Below are positions 25,100-33,819 of a stretch of 64,000 nucleotides of DNA, one piece after another. This DNA is from Opitutaceae bacterium (GTDB lineage: Bacteria > Verrucomicrobiota > Verrucomicrobiia > Opitutales > Opitutaceae), in assembly GCA_030648295.1 (NCBI GenBank), contig JAUSID010000217.1, positions 79,512 to 143,511 of the forward strand, given 5' to 3'. Position 1 is the stretch's first letter. Each line of letters opens with the position of its first letter. The notes under the pieces were generated by a model. That model did not search any database, had not been told where the DNA came from, and saw only the letters and a list, made by a program, of their open reading frames with translations. The position numbers and the translations under genes were made by a program.

Positions 25100-26284
25100 T
25101 TAGGAAGGTCTTGGCCGTTTGGCAAGCTGGTGCCCGTGCCGGACGACGGCGGAGCGACCACCCTCGTTCAACTTGTCCAGGACGCTGGCCAGGCGCCGGC
25201 GCTTTTCCTCTTCTTCGGCAAACATCTCCAGCTGAACCCCGCCCTCCTCCACCCCCGAGAATCGCACACTGATCAGCCGCAGCGGCCGGCGTTTAGTCCA
25301 TGCGGCCCGAAGCAGCGGCGCCACCAGCGGGTAAAACGGCGCCTCCAGATCCGTGGCTGTATCCAAAGTTCGCGCATGCGATTCCTGGCTGAAATCCGGA
25401 TACCGAATCTTGACGGTCATGGTGCGCACGCGTTTGCCATCGCCGCGGATGGCCGGAAGCAGTTCGTCAATCATCCGCTTGGCCACCCGCTCAATCTCGC
25501 CAAAGTCGCTGATGTCGCGACCGAACGTCTCCTGCTGCGAATAACTCTTCGCGTCGTCGTGCTCCGTCTCGACCGGACGGTCGTCCTCGCCGCGCGCGAT
25601 CGCGGTCATGTCGCGCCAGCCATCGCCGAAGATTGCCTGCAACTCGCGTTCGTTCCGCTCGAGCACGTCGCGCACCAGCCGGATGCCGTGACGCTGCACC
25701 AGCGTTTCCTCGGTCTTCGGCCCCACTCCGGGCAGCTTGCCGACCGGCAGCGGTGCCAGGAATTCCGCCTCCGTGCCGGGCGGCACGACGACGAACCCCC
25801 GCGGCTTGCGCAGTTTCGACGCGATTTGCGCCACGAGTTTGTTGATCGCCAGGCCGAACGAAACCGGGATCTGCAGTTCGTCCCAAATCCGCTGCTGGAG
25901 CGCGTGCACCTTGCGCTCGAGTTCGGCGACGTCTTTGAACCCGCAGGGCCCGAGGTCCAAATAACCCTCGTCGATCGAGTTGCGCTGCACGATGGGCGTC
26001 AGTGTCTCGCACACGTCGAACATCTGCCGCGAGACCTTGCTATAGAGGCCGGAGGTATGCGGCAGCATGATGAGGTCGGGGCAGACCTTCAGGGCACGCT
26101 GCGTCGGCATCGGCGTATACACGCCGCACGCTCGTGCTTCGTAGCTGGCCGACGAAATGATGCCGCGCTCTCGGCCGCCGACGGCGCATTTCGTGCCACG
26201 CAACTCGGGCTTGAGCGCGAGCTCGCACGACACGAAAAATGCGTCGGCGTCGAGATGTGCGATATGGGGAAGAACTTGCGGCAC
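25100..26284 (-). CDS. dinB: DNA polymerase IV
   Basis: Y-family translesion polymerase. 394 residues from GTG 26284. Seen: LDADAFFVSCELALKPELRG (metal Asp and palm), SSASYEARACGVYTPMPTQRA, SIDEGYLDL with the second acidic pair (SIDEAF in most; Ala is Gly here), the helix-hairpin-helix LPVGKLPGVGPKTEETL and the little-finger domain up to LEMF-like QLEMFAEEEE. That QLEMF stretch near the C-terminus is a beta-clamp-binding motif. The upstream extension to 26392 precedes the conserved start and is rejected. It is followed by fmdB. Confidence 0.95.
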   Translation of the reverse strand: MPQVLPHIAHLDADAFFVSCELALKPELRGTKCAVGGRERGIISSASYEARACGVYTPMPTQRALKVCPDLIMLPHTSGLYSKVSRQMFDVCETLTPIVQRNSIDEGYLDLGPCGFKDVAELERKVHALQQRIWDELQIPVSFGLAINKLVAQIASKLRKPRGFVVVPPGTEAEFLAPLPVGKLPGVGPKTEETLVQRHGIRLVRDVLERNERELQAIFGDGWRDMTAIARGEDDRPVETEHDDAKSYSQQETFGRDISDFGEIERVAKRMIDELLPAIRGDGKRVRTMTVKIRYPDFSQESHARTLDTATDLEAPFYPLVAPLLRAAWTKRRPLRLISVRFSGVEEGGVQLEMFAEEEEKRRRLASVLDKLNEGGRSAVVRHGHQLAKRPRPS

Positions 26285-26484
26285 GTTCAAAGCACGGGGC
26301 AGTGCATGCTCAACGCGGTGTGGCCCTTGTCCGCAACGGGCCGGCGGTTTCGTTGCCCGGTGGCTCGCCCAGCGAGACGCTCTCCGGCGCAAACGTATTT
26401 GAAATTTACACTCGTATTCATCCGAGATGGTGCTTCGCTTGCGTTCGCGAGTACCGCTTTCATGTCTGTCCCCAGTCTTCCCTG

Positions 26485-26562
26485 ATGCTCCTGATTGCGA
26501 TTTTTTGCGTCATCATCCTGCTGATGTGCTTTGTGTGCTATAGCGGCGAGGGCAAAAGCTGA
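26485..26562 (+). CDS. possible 25-residue membrane peptide
   Basis: The frame reads MLLIAIFCVIILLMCFVCYS then GEGKS: one hydrophobic helix with a small polar tail. It lies alone in the 329-base gap between dinB (minus) and yebC (plus), 51 bases before yebC. Single-helix peptides are common and often real, but the length gives little statistical support. Nothing else is visible in 26285-26613. Confidence 0.35.
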   Translation: MLLIAIFCVIILLMCFVCYSGEGKS

Positions 26563-26613
26563 CGGGCTGAATTCGACATTGCCCGGCCACGGTGTGGTCG
26601 CAATCTCGCGCGC

Positions 26614-27345
26614 ATGGGACGTCAATGGCTCCACGCGAAACGTGCGATCGTCAACCTGAAGAAAGGCCAGGTTGTCCAGAAGCTCGTCAAGGAAATCACC
26701 GTCGCCGCCAAGCTTGGCGGGGCGGATATCGATGCGAATGCGCGGCTTTACGCCGCGGTGGAAAAAGCGAAAAAGGCGAGCGTCACGCGTGACGTCATCC
26801 AGCGCGCGATCAACAAGGGCGGCGGGGTCGGCGGCGACAGCTCCGCGCTCGAGCACGTGGTGTATGAAGGTTACGCGCCGCACAAGGTCCCGGTAATCGT
26901 CGAGGTGATGACAGACAACCACAACCGCACGGCGGGCGACCTGCGCGTGCTGTTCAAGAAGGGCCAGCTCGCCGGAGCGGGCAGCAACAAGTTTCTCTTC
27001 GACCACCCCGGGATCGTCGAGGCGCATCATCCCGATCCGGCATCAGACTTGGAGGCGGCCGCGATCGAGGCGGGAGCGAACGAGTTCGAGCCGCTGAGCT
27101 CGGAACAAAACGATGACATCCCCGCCGGGCATGCGGCCGCGCGATTCCTCACCGACCGCACGGGCGTGCACGCCGCAGTCACGTGGTTGAAGAACAACGG
27201 CTGGAGCGTGATCACCGCGGAACTCGGGTACGTCGCCAAAATGTATCCGACGCTGGATGAGACACAGCGCGCCGAGGTCGGCGAATTTCTCCAGGCGATC
27301 GACGAACACGAGGACGTCCAGCGCGTTTGGGCCGCGGTGAAGTAG
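26614..27345 (+). CDS. yebC: YebC/PmpR family (TACO1-like) protein
   Basis: 243 residues, three-domain YebC fold. Seen: MGRQWLHAKRAIVNLKKG (family MAGHSKWANIKHRK start is divergent here), VTRDVIQRAINKGGGV, YEGYAPHKVPVIVEVMTDNHNRTAGDLR and the acidic C-terminal LDETQRAEVGEFLQAIDEHEDVQRVW. YebC proteins were named as transcription regulators; related proteins act on ribosomes stalled at proline stretches. The altered N-terminus suggests the second paralogous subgroup (YeeN-like). Monocistronic, followed by repeats. Confidence 0.93.
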   Translation: MGRQWLHAKRAIVNLKKGQVVQKLVKEITVAAKLGGADIDANARLYAAVEKAKKASVTRDVIQRAINKGGGVGGDSSALEHVVYEGYAPHKVPVIVEVMTDNHNRTAGDLRVLFKKGQLAGAGSNKFLFDHPGIVEAHHPDPASDLEAAAIEAGANEFEPLSSEQNDDIPAGHAAARFLTDRTGVHAAVTWLKNNGWSVITAELGYVAKMYPTLDETQRAEVGEFLQAIDEHEDVQRVWAAVK

Positions 27346-27460
27346 CGGCGCCAGGCGGCGCACATATCGGTTTCATCGAACCGATCGCGTGTTCGTTGCG
27401 CCGCGCAAAGGGCAAGGGGCGAAGAGCGAGGAGCAAATACCGGTCGTGCAGGTCCGCAAA

Positions 27461-27484
27461 GTGGCTGCGGCTTCCAGCCGCAGA
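27461..27484. repeat. GTGGCTGCGGC..GCCGCAG repeat copy
   Basis: GTGGCTGCGGC and GCCGCAG arms around TTCCA; other copies at 23117, 23171, 50872 and 62916. It lies in the 184-base gap between yebC and the convergent phosphoesterase gene. Confidence 0.7.
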
Positions 27485-27529
27485 TTCGTACGGTTGCTCA
27501 TTCTGCAACTCGCACCGTCCCCTTTCCGT

Positions 27530-28450
27530 TCACGCCTTCCGAAACAGCATTTCCCTCGACGGTTCGCGGCCGTGGCCGGTCAGCACGATTCGGTCCGGGA
27601 GAATCTTCGCGGTGGCAAACCCGGTCGTGTTCGCCGTCTCGACCATGCCGCGCATCGTCAGGCAGGGAACGCCCTTGTGCTCGGCAAACGCGCCGGCGTG
27701 ATTGTGACCGTTCAACCAGGCGACGACATTTGGGTTCCGATCGAGCGCCGCGAGCAGCGCGTCCGCGTTCCAGATGTTGTGGGCGCCGGCCGGTGCGATC
27801 GGATGATGCGCCAGCACGATAACCCTCTTCCGCCCGGCGCGCGCCGCGGCACACGTGCGTTCGAACCACGAGAGTTGCGCCGGCCCAATCGCGCCATTCC
27901 ACGTCTGCGCCTGCCGGCGCTTCGCCGCTTTTTGCAGCTTCAATTCCGCCTCCGCCGCGGCGCGCTCAGCCGTTCCAGCCCGGTGCGCATACGTGCTGAC
28001 GTCATTCGTATCGAGCACCACGAATTGAATTTCGCCCTGCACAAACGTGCCGTATCGCGCCCGCATGCCCAGCCGGCCCGGAACCTTCGGCTTCATCTCG
28101 TCGAGCACCTCAAAGTCATGGTTTCCCAGGAGCTGATGCCACGCGTGCCGGCTGCGACCGAGCGGTTTCATCATGGCGTCGAAACTTTTCCACTCGCGGT
28201 CGATCAGGTCGCCGAGGTGCGCGCAGAACGCCAGGTCGCGTCCGTTGAAATGCTCGACCGCGTCCTCCAGCCGCGTCAGTCCGGCGCGATAATACCGCGT
28301 CCCGTGCGGTTCGATGTCGGCATATTGCGCATCGGCCACCAGTCCGATTTCGAAGCCGTTGGTCATTGCCGCGCGGGCTACGTGCGGCGCAGATACCGCC
28401 ATCGCGGCCGCCGTGCCCAAGAATTTCCGGCGCGTGAGGACGGTTTTCAT
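27530..28450 (-). CDS. Tat-exported calcineurin-like phosphoesterase
   Basis: 306 residues from ATG 28450. The N-terminus LTRRKFLGTAAAMAVSAPHVARA is a twin-arginine signal. Metal-binding blocks of the metallophosphatase fold: GLVADAQYAD, CAHLGDLID, LLGNHDFEVL, VIVLAHHPI and WLNGHNHAG. The pattern is close to manganese-dependent ADP-ribose/CDP-alcohol diphosphatases, so a nucleotide diphosphate substrate is possible. It lies downstream of the large secreted protein gene, with a 178-base gap containing palindromes. Confidence 0.85.
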   Translation of the reverse strand: MKTVLTRRKFLGTAAAMAVSAPHVARAAMTNGFEIGLVADAQYADIEPHGTRYYRAGLTRLEDAVEHFNGRDLAFCAHLGDLIDREWKSFDAMMKPLGRSRHAWHQLLGNHDFEVLDEMKPKVPGRLGMRARYGTFVQGEIQFVVLDTNDVSTYAHRAGTAERAAAEAELKLQKAAKRRQAQTWNGAIGPAQLSWFERTCAAARAGRKRVIVLAHHPIAPAGAHNIWNADALLAALDRNPNVVAWLNGHNHAGAFAEHKGVPCLTMRGMVETANTTGFATAKILPDRIVLTGHGREPSREMLFRKA

Positions 28451-28580
28451 CAGCGGACGATTACTCGCACGATCTCTTCTCGTCCAGATCGGTTCTGCCG
28501 GCGTGCCGGCGGCCGTCGCGAAGTGCCTTCGCACTGTTCGTCCGGCCGGCTGCAGGCGCCGGCACGCCGGCTCCGCTTTG

Positions 28581-28603
28581 GTTTTAACGTATTACGTTAA
28601 AAC
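28581..28603. promoter_or_regulatory. perfect AT-rich palindrome upstream of the phosphoesterase gene
   Basis: Arms GTTTTAACGT and ACGTTAAAAC around ATT, ten bases each, in an otherwise GC-rich gap. It looks like an operator, 131 bases upstream of the phosphoesterase start. The core ACGTATTACGT recurs at 4122-4132. A GC-rich inverted repeat (GCCGGCGTGCCGGCG and CGCCGGCACGCCGGC) lies beside it at about 28498-28573. Confidence 0.4.
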
Positions 28604-28628
28604 CCAGCCCGCGTTTCGCGTGAAGTTG

Positions 28629-30440
28629 CTACCGGCCATCCCACGGAAATGACAGCGTCGGTGCAGCCGCGAAGCGTTTCATGGCGAGCGTAAGCGTGGC
28701 GCCGGCGCCGGGCGCGAGACGCACCGAGAACGCGCGGCCGGCGACGCGCTCCGTATGACCATTCCACGCGACCGACTCGAATCGATGCTCACCATACGCT
28801 CCCGCCTGCACCATGACAGTCCGCGATTCCGTGGCATTCAGGTTCACCAGCGTCACCGTCGTGCTGCGATCGTCGAGTTTGGACACGAGGGCGCCGACAT
28901 CCTCCGGCAAACCCGCGCGGCGGCGAACTGGATCGAAATAACGCAGCCGCGAGAACAACAGGCCGCCGTCACGTCCCGGCACCAATCCGCCGAGCATCAG
29001 TTGCGTGAGCGCACTGATGGTCGCGGGATTGTAGCCCATCATATTATCCGCGAGCCGCTTTTCCGGCGGCGTGTCGTCCCGGCGCATGGCGTCGATGCGG
29101 CGTGCCACGGTCGCGAGATCGCGGCGAAGCGCCGTCTCCGGAAAATTGCCGTCACGTCCCTCGAGGAACGAAATCCAGGCGTCGTTACCCACCCGCGCCC
29201 GATCGTCGTCGCGCATCGTGGCATACCAGAGGTCCAGTGCGCCCACATTCCAACGCTGGCGCTGCCATCCATACCATCCGTCGGGTCCGCACATGCTCGG
29301 ATACTCCCGGCCCGCGGCCGATTCACGGCCGTGCGAGTTGACGGCGTCCATCATCGTGCGCCAGGCGTCGTGATACTTGCGGTCGCCGCTGACGAGCAGC
29401 GCGTTGTTGAACCCGACCATCGCCCGCGGAATCCGGTTGCGATTTTCCCGCCGGCCGTGAACGGGATTCATCGGACTGAATCCCCAGCCGTACGCATTGC
29501 CCCACCATTTGTTCTCGGGTCCGCCGATTTTTTCATCGAGGTCGACAAAACTCGGGATGATTCCGCGGTTCGCTCTCATCCGGTCGAGCCAGGCATCCAT
29601 GTAGCCCACGACCCACTGCCAGTATTTGACGTCACCGGTTGCCAGATACGCGGTGGTCGGCAGCGTCGTGGCAACAAGGTTGAGGAAATGATCGCCGACC
29701 ACGTCGGTATACTCCGCGTAATGGGCGAGAAACTGCGCGAACGTGGTCTCCCCGTGCAGCGCGACAAATCCGCCGACATCGAAGGGATCGCCAACCCAGT
29801 CGAGCGCGGTCGCCGGCCGGAGCAGCGGGCCGCGGCTGCCGTTGATCATGCTGCGGATCAATTTGTGCCGCGGATCGTAGTTCGTGATGGCCGGATCCTC
29901 CGCCATGTAGAAACCGGCGAAACGGCGCGCCCGGTTCAGGAACGCGGGGTCGCCGGGAATCGACAGGCCCATGCGGTTGAACAACTGCAAGCCTTCACCG
30001 TGGTGCATCCAGTCCGACTGGGCGGAAAACTCCAGGTAGTACATTCCCTCGCGGCCGGCGGGCACGTCAGCCGTCCGTGCCTCCGTGTACTGCCGCAGCA
30101 AGCCCTCGTGGCCGCGGACAAACATCTCGCGAATGGCATCATTGCCGCCGAGGGCGTGGAGTTCGGGCCAGCCGTTGAAGTTTTCGAACGCGTCGTCCGG
30201 CCCGTCGTTCGCGCCCCAGCGGATGAAGCACTGGAGATAACCGCGCGCGTCGAAGTATTTCTGGAAAAACTCGCGGCACGCCGGTGCCTGCGCCGCGAGT
30301 AATTCGCGCTCGAGCCTGGCCCAGGCTGGCGGTGCCATCGGGGTGTCGATCGTGAGCGGCGGAGTCGACTCGGCCGCGAGTGCCAGGCCGACTGAAGCGG
30401 CGGCCGCCGTGAGGGCGATGATACGAGAGCGCGCAAACAT
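28629..30440 (-). CDS. large secreted protein, possible alpha-toroid carbohydrate enzyme
   Basis: 603 residues, family not recognised. A signal peptide (first 22 residues, ending LALAAES) exports it. The main part is rich in Trp, Tyr, Asn and Asp, with spaced helical stretches and motifs such as FENFNGWPELHALGG, EFSAQSDWMHHGEGLQLF and ENKWWGNAYGWGFSP, a texture like alpha/alpha-barrel lyases and glycoside hydrolases. The last 90 residues (TVTLVNLNATESRTVMVQAG and following) look like a beta-sandwich. A polysaccharide role is inference. It lies between uvrA and the Tat phosphoesterase on the same strand. Confidence 0.6.
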   Translation of the reverse strand: MFARSRIIALTAAAASVGLALAAESTPPLTIDTPMAPPAWARLERELLAAQAPACREFFQKYFDARGYLQCFIRWGANDGPDDAFENFNGWPELHALGGNDAIREMFVRGHEGLLRQYTEARTADVPAGREGMYYLEFSAQSDWMHHGEGLQLFNRMGLSIPGDPAFLNRARRFAGFYMAEDPAITNYDPRHKLIRSMINGSRGPLLRPATALDWVGDPFDVGGFVALHGETTFAQFLAHYAEYTDVVGDHFLNLVATTLPTTAYLATGDVKYWQWVVGYMDAWLDRMRANRGIIPSFVDLDEKIGGPENKWWGNAYGWGFSPMNPVHGRRENRNRIPRAMVGFNNALLVSGDRKYHDAWRTMMDAVNSHGRESAAGREYPSMCGPDGWYGWQRQRWNVGALDLWYATMRDDDRARVGNDAWISFLEGRDGNFPETALRRDLATVARRIDAMRRDDTPPEKRLADNMMGYNPATISALTQLMLGGLVPGRDGGLLFSRLRYFDPVRRRAGLPEDVGALVSKLDDRSTTVTLVNLNATESRTVMVQAGAYGEHRFESVAWNGHTERVAGRAFSVRLAPGAGATLTLAMKRFAAAPTLSFPWDGR

Positions 30441-30646
30441 GGGGCGCGAAGATCTTCGATGGTGGGAGCCCGAACGCGAGTCGGAAGAGAAGCGCGAAGA
30501 GCGCCGAAAGGGACTCTTCCCATGGTCGCTTCCTCGACTCGCTGGCGCCCGTCGCCACGAAAGCTGACTCCTTCCACTCGCTCACACTCGCAGCCACGAA
30601 CTCGATCTCACACGGCGCACGGTAGCTACGAGCGTGAGCGAGCGGC

Positions 30647-33604
30647 CTACTTCGGGCCCGCTTGCCGCCAGCGTTTCAATGCCTGGCCGGTCAGCGACGA
30701 GGCGCAGGCTTCGAGGTCCTTCCTCGTTCCCGCGAATATCAAATCGCCACCTTCTCGGCCGCCGCCGGGCCCGAGATCCACCACCCAGTCCGCCAGGTTG
30801 ATGACGTCGAGGTTGTGCTCGATGATGATGACCGAGTTGCCGGCATCGCGCAGCTTGAACAGCAAATCCATCAGCTTCTGGATGTCCGTCCAGTGCAGCC
30901 CCGTCGTGGGCTCGTCGAGGATGTAGAGCGTTGAGCCTTGCTGCCGTTTGCTGAGCTCGAGTGACAGCTTGATCCGCTGCGCCTCGCCGCCCGAAAGCGT
31001 CGTGGCCGACTGGCCGAGCGTCAGGTAGCCGAGTCCGACGGCATCGAGCGTCTCGAGTTTGTCGATCACGCGGGGGATATTTCGAAAGAGCCGGATCGCC
31101 TCGCGCACCGTCATGTCGAGCACGTCGGCGATCGAGTGGCCGTGAAATTTGATCTCGAGTGTTTCGCGGTTGAACCGCCGTCCGGCGCAGCTCGGACACG
31201 GCGCGTACGCATCGGGCATGAACTGCATGTCGAGCTTGATCACGCCATCGCCCTGGCATCGCTCGCACCGGCCGCCGCGCACGTTGAAGGAGAACCGGCT
31301 CGCCTTGTAGCCGCGGACTTTCGCGAGCGGCACCTGGGCATACAAGTCGCGCAGCATCGGCAGCAGGTCGACGTAGCTCGCCGGATTCGAGCGCGGGCTG
31401 CGGCCGATCGGCTCCTGGTCCACCTGCACCAGCTTCTCGAAGAAATCCAGATTCTCGATCTGCCGGTGCGCAGCCGGAATCGACTTCGCGCCATTGAGCT
31501 TGCGCGCGGCCTGCGCCGCCAGGATGTCGAGCACGAGCGTGCTCTTGCCCGAGCCGCTGACACCGGTGACGCATGTGAGCAGCCCGAGCGGAAACCGCAC
31601 ATCGATCCCGCGCAGGTTGTTCGCCCGGGCTTCGCGCACCGTCAGCCAGGCGCCGTCCGTCTCCTTCAGTTTCGCATCGCGAATCACGCCGAGCTTGCGC
31701 GCGAGGTACGGTCCCGTGCGCGAGACTTTCGCCGGCAGCTGCATGCAGGCCGCGGGCGGACCTTGAAACAACAGCTGCCCGCCCTCGATCCCCGCTTCGG
31801 GGCCCAGTTCGATCAATTCGTCCGCGACGCGCATCGTGTCCTCGTCGTGCTCGACCACGATGACGGTGTTGCCGCGATCGCGCAGCGCGAGGACGGTGTC
31901 GAGCAGCTTCTGGTTGTCGTGCGGATGCAGTCCGATGCTCGGCTCATCGAGAACGTAAATCACGCCGACGAGCCCCATCCCGAGCTGGGTCGCCAGCCGA
32001 ACGCGCTGCGACTCACCGCCGGACAGCGTGCCGTAATCACGCTCGAGCGTCAGGTAACCAAGACCCGTCTCAAGCAGGAAGTGCAGTCGTTGCTCAATCC
32101 CCGTCACGACATCGCACACCGCGTCGGTCGCGCCGTGCACGGCGACGAGTTCACGCGCGAACGAGTGCGCCTCGCCAATGTCGAATGCCATGAATTGGGG
32201 AAAGGTGATCGACTGCGGATTTCGGATTTCGGATTTCGGATTCTCGGCAACCGACCCAGCCGGCGACAGCGATGGCTCGTCCAATCCGCAATCCGAAATC
32301 CGCAATCCGCAATTTACCCGGACGGCGCCGCTGCGCGCGTTGAGCCGCGTGCCGTGGCATTCCGGGCACTCGCCGCTGATCATGAACGTCGTGAGCCGCG
32401 CCCGGAATCCCTCGCTGTCGGTGTGACGAAAACTCTCCTCGAGATCGCCGATAATCCCGGCAAACGACATCGCCTTGGGTTCGCGCATGCGTCGCAACTT
32501 AAACGCGAATTGCCGCTCCCCGGCGCCGCGCAACAGAATCTCGCGCGTTTCCGCCGGAAGCTTTTTCCACGGCGTGTCCGGATCGAACGGCAGCTGCTCC
32601 GCCAGCTGCTTCAGCATCGCATTATGTTTGATGATCAGATTTTTTCCGCCGATCCGCCACGGTTTGATGGCGCCCTCGCGCACCGATTTGTCCGGATCCG
32701 CCACGATCAGTTCGGGCACGAAGCGCAGCTTGCGGCCGAGCCCGTCGCACGTGGGACACGCGCCCTCGCGGTGATTGAACGAGAAATGCCGCGGCGTGAG
32801 TTTCTCGAACACGTCACCACAAACTTCACACGCCAGCGACTGGCTCAGCGCGATCTCGCGCCACGGGGCCTCGGCGGATTTCTGCGTCAGCACCATGGCG
32901 CGGTCGCGGCCTTCGCGAAACGCCAGTTCGAGCGAGTCGGCGATTCGGCTTCGCTGGTCCAGTGTCGCCACCAGCCGGTCCACGACCAGGTCAACCGCCA
33001 CCTCCTTCGTGCCGGTGGGCAGGTCTCGCGTATCGTCGAGCGATTTGATCTCCCCATCGAGCCGCACGCGCTGGAAGCCGCGTTGCCGCAGCCGCGGCAG
33101 CTCCTCGCGCAGCACGCTCGGCTTCGCCGCCAGCAGGGGCGCAAGCAGCATGATCCGCTCGCCCACGCATTCGGCGAGGACACGTTGCACATTGTCGTCG
33201 AGCGAGCGCTGCACCACGCGGCCTCCGTCCTTCGGGCAATGCGGCTGGCCGATCAATGCCCAGAGCAGCTGCGCGTAGTCGGCAATCTCGGTCGCGGTGG
33301 CAATCGTGCTGCGCGGTCCGCCCCCGCCGGTGCGCTGCTCGATCGCGAGGACGGGTGAAAGCCCGTGGATGAAATCGACGTCGGGCCGCTTGAGTTGGTC
33401 GAGCACCTGGCGCGCCTGCGTGCTGAGCGACTCGATGTACTTCCGGTAGCCCTCGGCGTAGATGGTGTCGAACGCGAGCGACGATTTGCCCGAACCGCTC
33501 GGACCGGTGATCACGACGAGCTTCCCGCGCGGAATCCGGAGCTCGAGGTTCTTCAGGTTATGCTCCCGCGCACCTTTGATGTGAATATGGGTGGCGGGAT
33601 GCAT
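30647..33604 (-). CDS. uvrA: excinuclease ABC subunit A with in-frame repeat insertion
   Basis: 985 residues from ATG 33604. Damage-recognition ATPase of nucleotide excision repair. Two ABC modules: Walker [25 protein letters not shown] and [18 protein letters not shown], signatures [13 protein letters not shown] and [16 protein letters not shown], Walker [14 protein letters not shown] and [12 protein letters not shown]. Zinc modules: [16 protein letters not shown] and [17 protein letters not shown]. Residues about 430-465 ([19 protein letters not shown].., ..KSEIRNPQS) are absent from ordinary UvrA and are encoded by a palindromic repeat between the [10 protein letters not shown] block and the IGEAHSF helix. 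The frame is kept, so the protein is likely still made. Confidence 0.95.
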   Translation of the reverse strand: MHPATHIHIKGAREHNLKNLELRIPRGKLVVITGPSGSGKSSLAFDTIYAEGYRKYIESLSTQARQVLDQLKRPDVDFIHGLSPVLAIEQRTGGGGPRSTIATATEIADYAQLLWALIGQPHCPKDGGRVVQRSLDDNVQRVLAECVGERIMLLAPLLAAKPSVLREELPRLRQRGFQRVRLDGEIKSLDDTRDLPTGTKEVAVDLVVDRLVATLDQRSRIADSLELAFREGRDRAMVLTQKSAEAPWREIALSQSLACEVCGDVFEKLTPRHFSFNHREGACPTCDGLGRKLRFVPELIVADPDKSVREGAIKPWRIGGKNLIIKHNAMLKQLAEQLPFDPDTPWKKLPAETREILLRGAGERQFAFKLRRMREPKAMSFAGIIGDLEESFRHTDSEGFRARLTTFMISGECPECHGTRLNARSGAVRVNCGLRISDCGLDEPSLSPAGSVAENPKSEIRNPQSITFPQFMAFDIGEAHSFARELVAVHGATDAVCDVVTGIEQRLHFLLETGLGYLTLERDYGTLSGGESQRVRLATQLGMGLVGVIYVLDEPSIGLHPHDNQKLLDTVLALRDRGNTVIVVEHDEDTMRVADELIELGPEAGIEGGQLLFQGPPAACMQLPAKVSRTGPYLARKLGVIRDAKLKETDGAWLTVREARANNLRGIDVRFPLGLLTCVTGVSGSGKSTLVLDILAAQAARKLNGAKSIPAAHRQIENLDFFEKLVQVDQEPIGRSPRSNPASYVDLLPMLRDLYAQVPLAKVRGYKASRFSFNVRGGRCERCQGDGVIKLDMQFMPDAYAPCPSCAGRRFNRETLEIKFHGHSIADVLDMTVREAIRLFRNIPRVIDKLETLDAVGLGYLTLGQSATTLSGGEAQRIKLSLELSKRQQGSTLYILDEPTTGLHWTDIQKLMDLLFKLRDAGNSVIIIEHNLDVINLADWVVDLGPGGGREGGDLIFAGTRKDLEACASSLTGQALKRWRQAGPK
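32211..32315 (-). repeat. protein-coding palindromic element inside uvrA
   Basis: GACTGCGGATTTCGGATTTC.. at 32211-32247 faces CCAATCCGCAATCCGAAATC.. at 32281-32315. The two arms are made of 7-base units (GGATTTC / GAAATCC and variants) and flank a unique centre of about 33 bases. On the uvrA strand the arms translate as GLRISDCGL and KSEIRNPQS. The same signature occurs in the ligase at 45511-45580. Confidence 0.85.
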
Positions 33605-33819
33605 TGGTCGAACACGCAACTTTGCGCAAAAGCACTGCACGTCAAAGCCGGATACACGCACGAACGCGGAGCGTGTCGTCCAATTCGCTCTTGCGCCGGA
33701 AGGTTCCGCGTCGTTTCTGTTGCGGCCAGTTTCAACCTGCCACGTCGAAACCCTGAACCTGACTCGAGTTTCCCGCCGCGGGAGAAATCCGCCGGGGCAC
33801 CCCTCATCGCGCAATCTTC

